Notes: a model not told the origin generated them from the sequence alone. A stretch of DNA of 64,000 bases from Actinomadura chibensis NBRC 106107 (GCF_001552135.1 NZ_BCQP01000010.1:186001-250000); one strand, 5' to 3'. Counted from the first letter of the stretch, positions 31,084-39,478 are shown. Translations and numbers: made by a program.

Positions 31084-31638
31084 CTAGAGGGGCAGGCGCA
31101 GGCGGCGGCCGAGGCGGCGGAACCGGGACCCGGGGACGTGCTCGGGCTCCTCGTCCCCGGCGGTCAGCGACTCCAGCAGCAGGTCGAACGCGGGCGGGCG
31201 GACGCACACGAGCGTCGCCCTGGCCCGGCGGGCGCAGTGCAGCCGCACCGACGGGCGCAGCAGCCGGGACAGCACGCCGCGCGTCCCGTGCCCGACGACG
31301 AGGATGTCGTCGTCGCCCGCGAGGCGCACCAGCGTCGCGCCCGGCTCGCCGACCAGCGCCAGCGCGGTCATGGCCACGCCGTCCGGCGGGCCGTCGCTGA
31401 CCTCGGCGAGCAGCCGGGCGATCAGCTCCGCGCCGGAGCCGCGCAGCGCCTCGGTGATCCCGCAGCCGAGCTGCCCGGCCGCCGACACGTGCGGGGGCAG
31501 CGGCGCGGCGTGCGCGACCAGCAGCGGCAGCCGCCGCAGCCGGGCCTCGCCGATCGCCCAGGAGAGGGCGCAGCGGGCGCCCGCGGAGTCGTCCACCCCC
31601 ACCACGACACGGGGGCCGCCCTCCGGTCTCGCGATCAC
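31084..31638 (-). CDS. Universal stress protein (UspA) family, single domain
   Basis: 184 residues. RVVVGVDDSAGARCALSWAI opens the fold, and VGHGTRGVLSRLLRPSVRLH aligns with the ATP-binding G-2X-G-9X-GS/T motif, but the final Gly-Ser is replaced by Val-Arg, so nucleotide binding may be lost. The last 25 residues are Arg/Glu-rich. GTG at 31638 follows GGGAGGGACC. It is 40 bp upstream of the adenylate kinase gene on the same strand and may head that unit. Usp proteins generally support survival in stress or stationary phase. Confidence 0.82.
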   Translation of the reverse strand: MIARPEGGPRVVVGVDDSAGARCALSWAIGEARLRRLPLLVAHAAPLPPHVSAAGQLGCGITEALRGSGAELIARLLAEVSDGPPDGVAMTALALVGEPGATLVRLAGDDDILVVGHGTRGVLSRLLRPSVRLHCARRARATLVCVRPPAFDLLLESLTAGDEEPEHVPGSRFRRLGRRLRLPL

Positions 31639-31836
31639 GGTCCCTCCCGAGGCCGCCGGTTGTGTGCAGTCTAGGGTGCAGTGATACCCGCTCTCAGGGA
31701 AGTGTTTCGCGTTTCGGCGAGGCCGGTTTCCGCGAAGTCTCCGTCCGGTTCGGCGATCGCCGCGAGGACCGGCGGCCGGGACCGCCCGCCGCGCGGCCGC
31801 TGGACCGGGCGGCGTCCCCGGCGGCACACTTCCGGT

Positions 31837-32370
31837 ATGGGCACACCCGGTACGGGCACGCCGCGCACCGGCGGCGGCGACCCGCATGAGAGCGACCCGT
31901 CCTGCGCCGTCGCGCACGGCGACGTCCGCCCGGACGCCGCCGACCGGACGCTGGTCGCGGTGTTCGCGAGCTCCGTCGCCGACCACCTGCTGCGCTACGG
32001 CGCCGACCTCGGCTACCGCACGTTCCTCGTCGACCCCGACAAGGACCGGGACGGCTCCGCCGACCTCCCGCCGCTCGACGGGACCGCGGACGTCGTCGTC
32101 ACCGACCACCACCGGCCGGAGCTCGGGCCCGTCCTGCGGGACGTGCTGACCCAGCCCGTCCGCTGGGTCGGCGTCATGGGCAACCCGCGCCACCCGGCCC
32201 CGCACATCCCGGCGCTCACCGAGCTCGGCGTCCCGGCGGCCGACATCGCCCGCGTGCGGCGGCCGATCGGGCTGAACATCGGCTCGCGGACCCCGGCCGA
32301 GATCGCCATCGCGGCGCTCGCCGGGCTGATCGCCGACCGCAACGGCCGTCCCGGCGGTTTCGAGTTCTGA
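31837..32370 (+). CDS. XdhC Rossmann-domain protein
   Basis: 177 residues. The C-terminal 130 match the Rossmann part of XdhC (VVVTDHHRPELGPVLRDVL, GVMGNPRHPAPHIPAL, and RPIGLNIGSRTPAEIAIAAL near residue 145). XdhC inserts sulfurated molybdenum cofactor into xanthine dehydrogenase-type enzymes. The N-terminal CoxI-like domain of full-length XdhC is missing and replaced by about 30 Gly/Thr-rich residues. No xanthine or CO dehydrogenase gene is nearby. ATG at 31837 has no Shine-Dalgarno sequence. Partial function, or pairing with a separate N-terminal protein, is possible. Confidence 0.8.
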   Translation: MGTPGTGTPRTGGGDPHESDPSCAVAHGDVRPDAADRTLVAVFASSVADHLLRYGADLGYRTFLVDPDKDRDGSADLPPLDGTADVVVTDHHRPELGPVLRDVLTQPVRWVGVMGNPRHPAPHIPALTELGVPAADIARVRRPIGLNIGSRTPAEIAIAALAGLIADRNGRPGGFEF

Positions 32371-32471
32371 CCCGCTCCGGCCATCGCCAGGCCGCGCCGA
32401 TCGGCGGACGATCTCCCAGGTCAGCGCGTACGATGTGGGAATTGAGCGTGTTCTGTCGGTGGGCTGGCCTA

Positions 32472-32487
32472 CCGTCGGGACCGACGG
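32472..32487. promoter_or_regulatory. Inverted repeat upstream of the ECF sigma gene
   Basis: CCGTCGG-GA-CCGACGG lies 52-68 bp before the sigma-factor ATG, within its probable 5' region. It could be an operator or a small hairpin. Confidence 0.4.
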
Positions 32488-32539
32488 GGCCCGTCGGCGG
32501 CGCCCGTCCGAGCGACGACGCCGAACGAAGGTGACCAGC

Positions 32540-33517
32540 ATGGCGAACAGCACCATCGAGACAGACCGGGACTTCCAGCAACTCGCCGATCCGTACCGGC
32601 GGGAGCTGTTGGCGCACTGCTACCGGATGCTCGGCTCCATCCACGACGCGGAGGACCTCGTCCAGGAGACCTACCTGCGGGCGTGGCGCTCCTACGCCAG
32701 CTTCGAGGGGCGGTCCTCGCTGCGGACGTGGCTGTACCGCATCGCGACCAACGTGTGCCTGACCGCGATCGACCAGCGCGGCAACCGGCCGATGCCGTCC
32801 GGGCTCGGCGCGCCGAGCGACGAGCCGGAGCGCCCCGTGGTGGCCTCGCCCGAGGTGCCGTGGCTGGAGCCCGCGCCCGACAGCGTCCTCGGCGCGGACG
32901 CCGCCGACCCCGCCACGATCGTCGCCGCGCGGGAGAGCACCCGCCTCGCGTTCATCGCGGCGCTCCAGCACCTGCCCGCCAAGCAGCGGGTCGTGCTGAT
33001 CCTGCGGGACGTCCTGAAGTGGAAGGCCGCCGAGGTCGCCGAGCTGCTCGACACCTCCACCGCCGCGGTCAACAGCGCGCTGCAGCGCGCCCGCGCCCAG
33101 CTGGAGGAGAACGCCCCGCTGCGCGACGAGCTCGTCGAGCCGACCGACCCCGGCCAGCGCGAGTTCCTCGAGCGCTACGCCAAGGCGTTCGAGGACGCCG
33201 ACATCGCCGGGCTCATCGAGCTGTTCAAGAAGGACGTCATCTGGGAGATGCCGCCGCACCTCGACTGGTTCGTCGGCGCGGAGAACGTCGTCCGGCTCAT
33301 CGCCGTCCAGTGCGCCCCCGACCCCGGGGAGCTGCGCATGGTCCCGGCGGCGGCGAACGGGCAGCCCGCGTTCGGCCTCTACCGGCGCGGCGAGGACGGC
33401 GTGCACCGCCCGTACCAGCTGCAGGTCGTCAGCCTGACCGACGGCGGCGTCTCGCACGTCTCGGCGTTCTTCGACACGACCCTGTTCCCGCTGTTCGGGC
33501 TGCCCGAGCGGCTCTGA
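32540..33517 (+). CDS. ECF-type sigma factor with SnoaL-like C-terminal domain
   Basis: 325 residues. Region 2 is at about 15-85 (RELLAHCYRMLGSIHDAEDLVQ, SSLRTWLYRIATNVCL), region 4 at about 135-195 (LQHLPAKQRVVLILRDVLKW, TAAVNSALQRARAQL), followed by a 120-residue NTF2/SnoaL domain (YAKAFEDADIAGLIELFKKDV). This matches the SigG/ECF41-like groups, where the tail replaces an anti-sigma factor and tunes activity. No anti-sigma gene is adjacent, as expected. ATG at 32540 follows GAAGGTGA. Those sigma groups often control a nearby oxidoreductase or carboxymuconolactone decarboxylase; pcaC is 3.4 kb away, probably by chance. Confidence 0.9.
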   Translation: MANSTIETDRDFQQLADPYRRELLAHCYRMLGSIHDAEDLVQETYLRAWRSYASFEGRSSLRTWLYRIATNVCLTAIDQRGNRPMPSGLGAPSDEPERPVVASPEVPWLEPAPDSVLGADAADPATIVAARESTRLAFIAALQHLPAKQRVVLILRDVLKWKAAEVAELLDTSTAAVNSALQRARAQLEENAPLRDELVEPTDPGQREFLERYAKAFEDADIAGLIELFKKDVIWEMPPHLDWFVGAENVVRLIAVQCAPDPGELRMVPAAANGQPAFGLYRRGEDGVHRPYQLQVVSLTDGGVSHVSAFFDTTLFPLFGLPERL

Positions 33518-33544
33518 CCCGCCCTCTCCCGTCCTCTCCCGCCC

Positions 33545-33613
33545 TTTCCACTCAGCGGAAACCCGGGGGCGGCGGCGCCGTGCCCGGATGCCAGGGTGGA
33601 ACCGCTGGCACGG
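33545..33613. promoter_or_regulatory. Nested inverted repeats upstream of the pca operon
   Basis: TTTCC-N7-GGAAA (33545-33561) may end the sigma transcript. CCGTGCC (33578-33584) pairs with GGCACGG (33607-33613), and TGCCAG-N10-CTGGCA (33589-33610) is an alternative pairing. The latter is a candidate site for the operon's IclR regulator, 155 bp before pcaH. Confidence 0.4.
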
Positions 33614-33669
33614 TCCCGCGCCGCCCGTGACCGGGCCGCGGACGTGCGCCGAGCGGGAACGGGAGGCCC

Positions 33670-33768
33670 ATGGACGAGGTCGTGGCGCCGGCGGCGGAGC
33701 CCGCCGCCCGCACCGGCGACGGCGCACGGGTCCGACCGGCCGCGATGGGAGAGGGGATGACCGCATGA
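33670..33768 (+). CDS. Candidate 32-residue upstream ORF overlapping the pcaH start
   Basis: ATG at 33670 follows GGGAGG closely and runs 33 codons to TGA at 33766-33768, overlapping the pcaH ATG by four bases. The peptide (MDEVVAPAAEPAARTGDG...) is Ala/Pro/Arg-rich with no known domain. Its good ribosome site and exact ATGA overlap suggest translation coupling into pcaH; chance remains possible. Confidence 0.45.
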   Translation: MDEVVAPAAEPAARTGDGARVRPAAMGEGMTA

Positions 33769-34433
33769 CGCACCCGCCGTATCTGTACCCGCCTTATAAG
33801 AGCACCGTCCTGCGGGCGCCCGCGCGGGAGCCGGTCATGCCGAAGCTCGGGCCCGACAGCGTCGAGCTGACCGCGCCGGTGTTCGGCCACCAGGAGCTCG
33901 GCCGCCGCGACCACGACCTCACCGTCCAGCACCGCGGCGAGCCGCTCGGCGAGCGGATCGTCGTGACCGGGCGGCTGCTCGACTCCGCGGGCCGCCCGGT
34001 GCGCGACGCGCTGGTCGAGATCTGGCAGGCGAACGCGGCCGGACGCTACGCCCACCTCGGCGACATCCACCCCGCGCCGCTCGACCCGAACTTCACCGGC
34101 GCCGGGCGCTGCCTCACCGACGACGACGGGCGCTACCGGTTCGTCACGATCAAGCCGGGCGCCTACCCGTGGGGCAACCACCACAACGCCTGGCGGCCCG
34201 CGCACATCCACTTCTCGGTGTTCGGCACCGCGTTCACGCAGCGGCTCGTCACCCAGATGTACTTCCCGGGCGACCCGCTGTTCGCCTACGACCCGATCTT
34301 CCAGTCGATCCCCGAGCAGAAGGACCGCGAGAAGCTGATCTCCCGCTTCGACATGGACACGACCGTCCCGGAGTGGGCGCTCGGCTACCAGTGGGACATC
34401 GTCCTCGGCGACACCCCCGTGGAGGCCCCGTGA
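33765..34433 (+). CDS. pcaH: Protocatechuate 3,4-dioxygenase beta subunit
   Basis: Iron-binding subunit of the intradiol enzyme that opens protocatechuate to 3-carboxy-cis,cis-muconate. 222 residues. VEIWQANAAGRYAH, PLDPNFTGAGRCLTDDDG, KPGAYPWGNHHNAWRPAHIHF carry the two Tyr and two His ferric ligands expected. ATG at 33765 overlaps a 32-codon upstream frame by four bases, with AGGGG 8-12 bases before. First gene of pcaHGBDC; each junction downstream is a short overlap. Confidence 0.95.
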   Translation: MTHPPYLYPPYKSTVLRAPAREPVMPKLGPDSVELTAPVFGHQELGRRDHDLTVQHRGEPLGERIVVTGRLLDSAGRPVRDALVEIWQANAAGRYAHLGDIHPAPLDPNFTGAGRCLTDDDGRYRFVTIKPGAYPWGNHHNAWRPAHIHFSVFGTAFTQRLVTQMYFPGDPLFAYDPIFQSIPEQKDREKLISRFDMDTTVPEWALGYQWDIVLGDTPVEAP

Positions 34434-34981
34434 ACGCCGCGTCCCCGATCACGCCGTCGCAGACGGTGGGGCCGTTCTTCGGCTACGCGCTGCCCTACGC
34501 CGCCGGGCCCGAGGTCGTGCCGGCCTGGCGCCCGGACGCGATCCGGGTGCGCGGCCGCGTCCTCGACGGCGCGGGCGAGCCCGTCCCCGACGCGCTGGTC
34601 GAGATCTGGCAGGCGGACGAGACCGGCGAGGTGCACCGGCGGCCGGGCGGGCTCGTCCGGGACGGGAACGACTTCGCGGGCTTCGGGCGCTGCGGCACCG
34701 ACCCGGACGGCGGCTACTGGTTCAGCACCGTCAAGCCGGGCGCGACCGGCGACAACGCCCCCTACATCGCCGTACTCGTCCTCGCCAGGGGCCTGCTGAA
34801 GCCGGTGTTCACCCGGCTGTACTTCCCCGAGGACGACGCCGCGCACGCGGGCGACCCGCTGCTCGGGATCGTCCCGGCGGAGCGCCGCGCGACCCTGGTC
34901 GCCGAGCGCGAGGGCGAGCGCGGGTACCGTTTCGACATCCACCTGCAAGGGGAGCGGGAGACGGTCTTCCTTGGCTTCTGA
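34430..34981 (+). CDS. pcaG: Protocatechuate 3,4-dioxygenase alpha subunit
   Basis: 183 residues, the non-iron partner of PcaH, same beta-sandwich fold. TPSQTVGPFFGYALPY at the N-terminus and DALVEIWQADETGEVHRRPG, FSTVKPGATGDNAPYIAVLV in the core are typical of the alpha chain; the His ligands of PcaH are absent as expected. GTG at 34430 overlaps the pcaH stop by four bases (GTGA), so subunit stoichiometry is set by coupling. Its 3' end overlaps pcaB by 11 bases. Confidence 0.95.
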   Translation: MNAASPITPSQTVGPFFGYALPYAAGPEVVPAWRPDAIRVRGRVLDGAGEPVPDALVEIWQADETGEVHRRPGGLVRDGNDFAGFGRCGTDPDGGYWFSTVKPGATGDNAPYIAVLVLARGLLKPVFTRLYFPEDDAAHAGDPLLGIVPAERRATLVAEREGERGYRFDIHLQGERETVFLGF

Positions 34982-36164
34982 CCACGACGACGCCGGCCGC
35001 GCGGCCGCGCCGGACGCGGGGCTGCTGTCGCCGGTCCGCGCCGGGACGGCGGCCGAGGCCGCGACGAGCGACCACGCCTACCTGGCCGCGATGCTGGACG
35101 CCGAGGCGGCCCTCGCCCGCGCGCAGGCGCGGCTCGGGATCGTCCCGGCGGACGCGGCCGAGGCGATCGGAGCCGCCGCCGTGCCGGAGCGGTTCGACCT
35201 CGTCGGCCTCGCGCGCCGGGCGCGCGGGTCGGGCAACCCGGTCGTGCCGCTGGTCGCCGACCTGCGGGCCCTCGCCGGGACGGCGGGCGAGCACGTCCAC
35301 AAGGGCGCGACCAGCCAGGACATCGTCGACACCGGGGCGATGCTCGTCGCGTTCCGGACGCGGCGCGTCGTCGTCGCCGAGCTCGACCGGGCGCTGGAGG
35401 CCCTCGCCGGGCTCGCCGCCCGGTACCGCGACACGCCGATGCCCGCCCGCACCCTCGGCCGCCAGGCGCTGCCGACGACGTTCGGCGCGAAGGCCGCGGG
35501 CTGGCTGCTCGGCTGCCTGGAGGCGCGCGGGCGGCTCGCCGCCGTGATCCTGCCGGTCCAGCTCGGCGGCCCGGCCGGGACGCTCGACGCCTACGGCGAC
35601 CGGGCGTTCGACCTGGTGGCCGCGTACGCGGAGGAGACGGGGCTGGCGCGTCCCGTCCTGCCGTGGCACACCCGCCGCACCCCCGTGGCCGAGCTGGCCG
35701 GGGCGCTCGCGCTGACCGCCGGGGCGCTCGGCAAGATCGGCACCGACGTGTGGCTGCTGGCGCAGAGCGAGGTCGCCGAGGTCGCGGAGGCGGCCGGGCC
35801 GGGCCGCGGCGGCTCGTCGTCGATGCCGCACAAGCGCAACCCGGCGCTGTCGGCGCTGGTCCGCTCGGCGGCGCTGCAGGTCCCCGCGCAGGCGCAGGTG
35901 GTGTACGCGGCGCTGGCCGCGCCGCACGAGCGCCCGGCGGGGGAGTGGCACGCCGAGTGGCAGCCGCTGCGCGAGTGCCTGCGGCTCACCGGCGGCGCCG
36001 CCGAGACCGCCGCCGAGCTCGTGTCCGGCCTGGAGGTGTCCACCGGGCTGATGCGCGCCGACCTCGACGACCTGCTGGACGCGCTCGGCGGCGACCCCGG
36101 GCCCGGGGCCGCCGGCGCGATCGTCGACCGGGCCCTCGACGCCTACCGGAGGAGCCGCGCGTGA
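34971..36164 (+). CDS. pcaB: 3-carboxy-cis,cis-muconate cycloisomerase
   Basis: Converts 3-carboxymuconate to 4-carboxymuconolactone. 397 residues of the fumarase/aspartase superfamily: VHKGATSQDIVDTGAML near residue 105, PARTLGRQALPTTFGAKAAG, and the signature GSSSMPHKRNPALS near 285. It is shorter than the roughly 450 residues of proteobacterial PcaB; the C-terminal extension is reduced. The start is a TTG at 34971 within the 3' end of pcaG, preceded by GGGAG; coupling probably drives it. It overlaps pcaD by four bases. Confidence 0.93.
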   Translation: MASDHDDAGRAAAPDAGLLSPVRAGTAAEAATSDHAYLAAMLDAEAALARAQARLGIVPADAAEAIGAAAVPERFDLVGLARRARGSGNPVVPLVADLRALAGTAGEHVHKGATSQDIVDTGAMLVAFRTRRVVVAELDRALEALAGLAARYRDTPMPARTLGRQALPTTFGAKAAGWLLGCLEARGRLAAVILPVQLGGPAGTLDAYGDRAFDLVAAYAEETGLARPVLPWHTRRTPVAELAGALALTAGALGKIGTDVWLLAQSEVAEVAEAAGPGRGGSSSMPHKRNPALSALVRSAALQVPAQAQVVYAALAAPHERPAGEWHAEWQPLRECLRLTGGAAETAAELVSGLEVSTGLMRADLDDLLDALGGDPGPGAAGAIVDRALDAYRRSRA

Positions 36165-36931
36165 TCGCGCCGCACGCCCGCGCGGACGGCCCGGCCGACG
36201 CGCCCGCCGTCGTCCTCGGACCGTCCCTCGGCACGTCCATGGACCTGTGGCTCCCGCAACTCCCGACGCTCGCGGCCGGGTGGCGCGTCCTGCGCTACGA
36301 CCTGCCCGGGCACGGCGGCTCGCCGCCCCCGGACGGCCCGTTCACCGTCGCCGACCTCGCCGACGCCGTCGCCCGCGTCATGGACGACCACGGCGTCGAC
36401 CGCGCCGCCTACGCGGGCGTGTCGCTCGGCGGGGCGGTCGGCCTGGAGCTCGCGCTGCGCGCCCCGGACCGGGTCGCGAGCCTCGTCCTGTGCTGCACCT
36501 CGCCGCGGTTCGGCGAGCCGGGCCCGTGGCGGGAGCGGGCCGCGCTCGTCCGCCGGGACGGCACCGGGGCCCTCGCCGCGACGGCGCCGGGCCGCTGGTT
36601 CACCCCCGGCTTCACCGGCGCCGACCCGTACGTCGCGATGCTCCGCGCCGCCGACCGCGAGGGCTACGCCGCCTGCTGCGAGGCCCTCGCCCGGTTCGAC
36701 GCCGCGGACCGGCTCGGCGGGATCACCGCCCCGACCCTGGTGATCGCCGGGGCGGACGACGTCCCGACCCCGCCGCGCGGCCACGCCGACCGGCTCGTCG
36801 CGGGCATCCCGGACGCCCGGCTCATCGTCCTCGACGGCGCCGCGCACCTCGCCAACGCCGAGCGGCCGGGCCCGGTCACCGGCGCGATCGCCGCGCACCT
36901 CGACCGCACGTGGAAGGGAATCCGACGATGA
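36161..36931 (+). CDS. pcaD: 3-oxoadipate enol-lactonase
   Basis: Alpha/beta hydrolase that opens the enol-lactone to 3-oxoadipate. 256 residues: LGPSLGTSMDLW (oxyanion region), nucleophile in GVSLGGAVGLE near residue 87, Asp in GADDVPTPP and His in GAAHLANAERP. Many actinomycetes carry pcaD fused to pcaC as pcaL; here they are separate but overlap by four bases. GTG at 36161 overlaps the pcaB stop and follows GGAGCC. Confidence 0.93.
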   Translation: MIAPHARADGPADAPAVVLGPSLGTSMDLWLPQLPTLAAGWRVLRYDLPGHGGSPPPDGPFTVADLADAVARVMDDHGVDRAAYAGVSLGGAVGLELALRAPDRVASLVLCCTSPRFGEPGPWRERAALVRRDGTGALAATAPGRWFTPGFTGADPYVAMLRAADREGYAACCEALARFDAADRLGGITAPTLVIAGADDVPTPPRGHADRLVAGIPDARLIVLDGAAHLANAERPGPVTGAIAAHLDRTWKGIRR

Positions 36932-37350
36932 GCGAGCGCCTCACCGACCCCGAGCGCACCGACGCCGAGCGGCTCACCGAGGGCGAGCGGCACGCCCGCG
37001 GCATGGCGACGCGCCGCGCGGTGCTCGGCGACGCCCACGTCGACCGCGCCGAGGCCCGCAAGGACGCCTTCACCGCCGACTTCCAGGACCTCATCACCCG
37101 GTACGCGTGGGGCGAGATCTGGAGCCGCCCCGGCCTCGACCGCAAGACCCGGAGCTGCATCACCCTCACCGCCATGGTCGCGGGCGGCCACCTGGAGGAG
37201 CTGGCGATGCACGTCCGGGCCGCGCTCCGCAACGGCCTCACCCCGGACGAGGTCAAGGAGGTCCTGCTCCAGACGGCGATCTATTGTGGAGTGCCCGCCG
37301 CGAACTCGGCGTTCGCCGTCGCCCAGCGGGTACTCGCTGAGCAGGAGTGA
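36928..37350 (+). CDS. pcaC: 4-carboxymuconolactone decarboxylase
   Basis: 140 residues, AhpD-like helical fold. FQDLITRYAWGEIWSRPGLD, RSCITLTAMVAGGHLEELAMH and GVPAANSAFAVAQRVL match PcaC closely. It decarboxylates 4-carboxymuconolactone to the enol-lactone used by PcaD. ATG at 36928 overlaps the pcaD stop. The N-terminal 22 residues contain repeated TDPER/TDAER/TEGER units. Its stop lies in the first copy of a 14-bp tandem duplication that leads into the regulator gene. Confidence 0.94.
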   Translation: MSERLTDPERTDAERLTEGERHARGMATRRAVLGDAHVDRAEARKDAFTADFQDLITRYAWGEIWSRPGLDRKTRSCITLTAMVAGGHLEELAMHVRAALRNGLTPDEVKEVLLQTAIYCGVPAANSAFAVAQRVLAEQE

Positions 37351-37372
37351 ACACAGCCGAGTGAACACAGCC
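37345..37372 (+). repeat. Perfect 14-bp tandem duplication at the pcaC-iclR junction
   Basis: GAGTGAACACAGCC occurs twice in direct succession (37345-37358, 37359-37372). The first copy contains the pcaC stop TGA; both contain a GTG. Only the GTG of the second copy (37361) is in frame with the regulator. Confidence 0.95.
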
Positions 37373-37387
37373 CAGGCGGAGGGCCAC

Positions 37388-38224
37388 GTGGCAGGTGACG
37401 GCGCGGATCCCGGCGAGGCCGGCGGGACGGGGCGCGCGCGGCCGGTCAGCGTGGCGGCCAAGGTCATGGCCATCCTGAACGCGTTCGCGCAGGGCGGCGT
37501 CCGGCTGAACCTCAGCGAGATCTGCCGCCGCGCCGGGCTGCCGCTCGCCACCGGGCACCGGCTCGTCGGCGAGCTGGTCGCGGGCGGGTTCCTGGAGCGC
37601 GTCCCGGACGGCACGTACCGCATCGGCACCCGGCTGTGGCGGATCGGCAGCCAGGCCCCGGCCGTCACGGGCCTGCGCGAGCTGGCCCTCCCGCACATGG
37701 AGGACCTGTACGAGGCGACGCACGACAACGTGCAGCTCGGCGTCCTGCGCGACGGCCGCGTCCTGATCGTGGAGCGGCTGCGCGGCACCCGCTCGGTGCC
37801 GGTCCTGACGCAGGTCGGCGCGACGCTGCCGCTGCACGCCACCGGCGTCGGCAAGGTGCTGCTCGCCCACGCGCCGCCGGACGTCCGCGAGCGCGTGCTG
37901 CGCGGCGCGCTGCCCCGGCACTCGGCCCGCACCACCACCGACCCGGACGAGCTGCGCCGGACGCTCGACCGGGTCCGCCGCGCCGGGTACGCGCTGACCC
38001 GCGACGAGATGACGCTCGGCGCGTCGTCGGTCGGCGCCCCCGTGCGGGACGGGAGCGGCGAGGTCGTCGCCGCGCTGTCGATCGTGTCGAGCACGCGCGG
38101 CGCGGACCTGCGGCGGCTGCTGCCGCCGCTGACGACGGCGGTGCGCGCCCTGTCCAGGGACGTGGCGCAGCACTGGAACGGGCACCCCGACATCTTCTCC
38201 GCGGAGCGGAAGACCGGCGCCTGA
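37388..38224 (+). CDS. IclR family regulator of the pca/pob genes
   Basis: 278 residues. The N-terminal winged helix (SVAAKVMAILNAFAQGGVRL, LSEICRRAGLPLATGHRLVG) and the C-terminal effector domain (VGATLPLHATGVGKVLLAHA, GYALTRDEMTLGASSVGAPV) are full length. IclR proteins PcaR and PobR control the same pathway elsewhere, so it is the likely regulator of this block. GTG at 37388 is chosen for GGAGGG just upstream; GTG at 37361, in the second copy of the 14-bp repeat, is the alternative and gives 287 residues. Candidate site: the repeat set before pcaH. Confidence 0.9.
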   Translation: MAGDGADPGEAGGTGRARPVSVAAKVMAILNAFAQGGVRLNLSEICRRAGLPLATGHRLVGELVAGGFLERVPDGTYRIGTRLWRIGSQAPAVTGLRELALPHMEDLYEATHDNVQLGVLRDGRVLIVERLRGTRSVPVLTQVGATLPLHATGVGKVLLAHAPPDVRERVLRGALPRHSARTTTDPDELRRTLDRVRRAGYALTRDEMTLGASSVGAPVRDGSGEVVAALSIVSSTRGADLRRLLPPLTTAVRALSRDVAQHWNGHPDIFSAERKTGA

Positions 38225-38276
38225 CCCCGGGACGGCGCGCGCGAGGCGCCGCCGGGCGGAAACACGAGGAGGTTCG

Positions 38277-39437
38277 ATGCGTACCCAGGTCGCGATCATC
38301 GGCGGCGGCCCGGCGGGACTGCTGCTGTCCCGGCTCCTGCACCGGCAGGGGATCGAGTCGGTCGTGCTGGAGAGCCGCGACCGCGCCTACGTCGAGCACC
38401 GGCAGCGCGCCGGGATGCTGGAGCAGGGCACGACCGACGCGCTGCGCGAGTGCGGCGCGGGCGAGCGGCTCGACCGGGAGGGGCTCGTCCACCACGGGCT
38501 GGAGCTGCGGTTCGGCGGCGCGGGCCACCGCATCCCGATCACCGACCTCACCGGCCGGACGGTGACCGTCTACGCGCAGACCGAGATCGTCAAGGACCTC
38601 GTCGCGCTGCGGGAGGCGGACGGCGGCGACGTCCGGTTCGAGGCCGAGGTCGTCGGGCTGGACCCGTCCGCGCCGAACGTGACGTTCCGCCGCGGCGGCC
38701 GGACGCACACGCTGGAGTGCGACTACATCGCGGGCTGCGACGGGTTCCACGGCGTCAGCCGCCCGGCCGTGCCGGGCCTGCGGACGTTCTCCCGCGAGTA
38801 CCCGTTCGCCTGGCTCGGCATCCTCGCCGACGTCCCGCCGTCCACCGAGGAGCTGATCTACGCCTACCACGACCGCGGGTTCGCGCTGCACAGCCTCCGC
38901 TCGCCCAAGGTCAGCCGCCTCTACCTCCAGGTGTCCCCGGACGAGGACGCCGCCGCCTGGCCCGACGCCCGCGTCTGGGACGAGCTCGCGACCCGGTTCG
39001 CCACCGACGACGGCTGGACGCTCCGCGAGGGCCCCGTCACCGACAAGTCGATCACGCCGATGCGCAGCTTCGTCGCCGAGCCGATGCGGCACGACCGGCT
39101 GTTCCTCGCTGGAGACGCGGCGCACATCGTCCCGCCGACCGGGGCGAAGGGGCTGAACCTCGCGGTGTCCGACGTGATCGTCCTCGCGCGGGCGCTGGCC
39201 GAGCGGTACGCGTCCGGCTCGGAGACGCTGCTCGACGGCTACTCCGCCGCGTGCCTGCGCCGCGTCTGGCGGGCCGAGCACTTCTCCTACTGGATGACGA
39301 CGCTGCTGCACACCGACCCGGCCGCGAGCGCGTTCGAGCGGCGGCTCCAGCGCTCCCACCTGGAGTACGTGGCCTCCTCGGAGGCGGCCGCGACGTCCCT
39401 CGCGGAGAACTACGCAGGACTGCCCATCATGGGATGA
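38277..39437 (+). CDS. pobA: 4-hydroxybenzoate 3-monooxygenase
   Basis: FAD- and NAD(P)H-dependent hydroxylase that makes protocatechuate, the substrate of PcaHG, from 4-hydroxybenzoate. 386 residues. GGGPAGLLLSRLL at the N-terminus binds FAD, HRQRAGMLEQGT matches the substrate/NADPH segment of PobA, and LAGDAAHIVPPTGAKGLNLA near residue 280 is the second FAD motif. ATG at 38277 follows GAGGAGG. It is 52 bp after the regulator on the same strand, so the entire 4-hydroxybenzoate to 3-oxoadipate route lies in one block; the CoA-transferase and thiolase genes are not in this window. Confidence 0.95.
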   Translation: MRTQVAIIGGGPAGLLLSRLLHRQGIESVVLESRDRAYVEHRQRAGMLEQGTTDALRECGAGERLDREGLVHHGLELRFGGAGHRIPITDLTGRTVTVYAQTEIVKDLVALREADGGDVRFEAEVVGLDPSAPNVTFRRGGRTHTLECDYIAGCDGFHGVSRPAVPGLRTFSREYPFAWLGILADVPPSTEELIYAYHDRGFALHSLRSPKVSRLYLQVSPDEDAAAWPDARVWDELATRFATDDGWTLREGPVTDKSITPMRSFVAEPMRHDRLFLAGDAAHIVPPTGAKGLNLAVSDVIVLARALAERYASGSETLLDGYSAACLRRVWRAEHFSYWMTTLLHTDPAASAFERRLQRSHLEYVASSEAAATSLAENYAGLPIMG

Positions 39438-39455
39438 GATGGACGTCACGCGAAC

Positions 39456-39478
39456 TGGCAGCGTCTGAAATTCTGCCA
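39456..39478. terminator. TGGCAG-N11-CTGCCA inverted repeat after pobA
   Basis: Six-base perfect arms 18 bases after the pobA stop. It may end the pca/pob transcript, or bind a regulator, since it also lies at the -35 distance of the downstream micro-ORF promoter. Confidence 0.4.
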
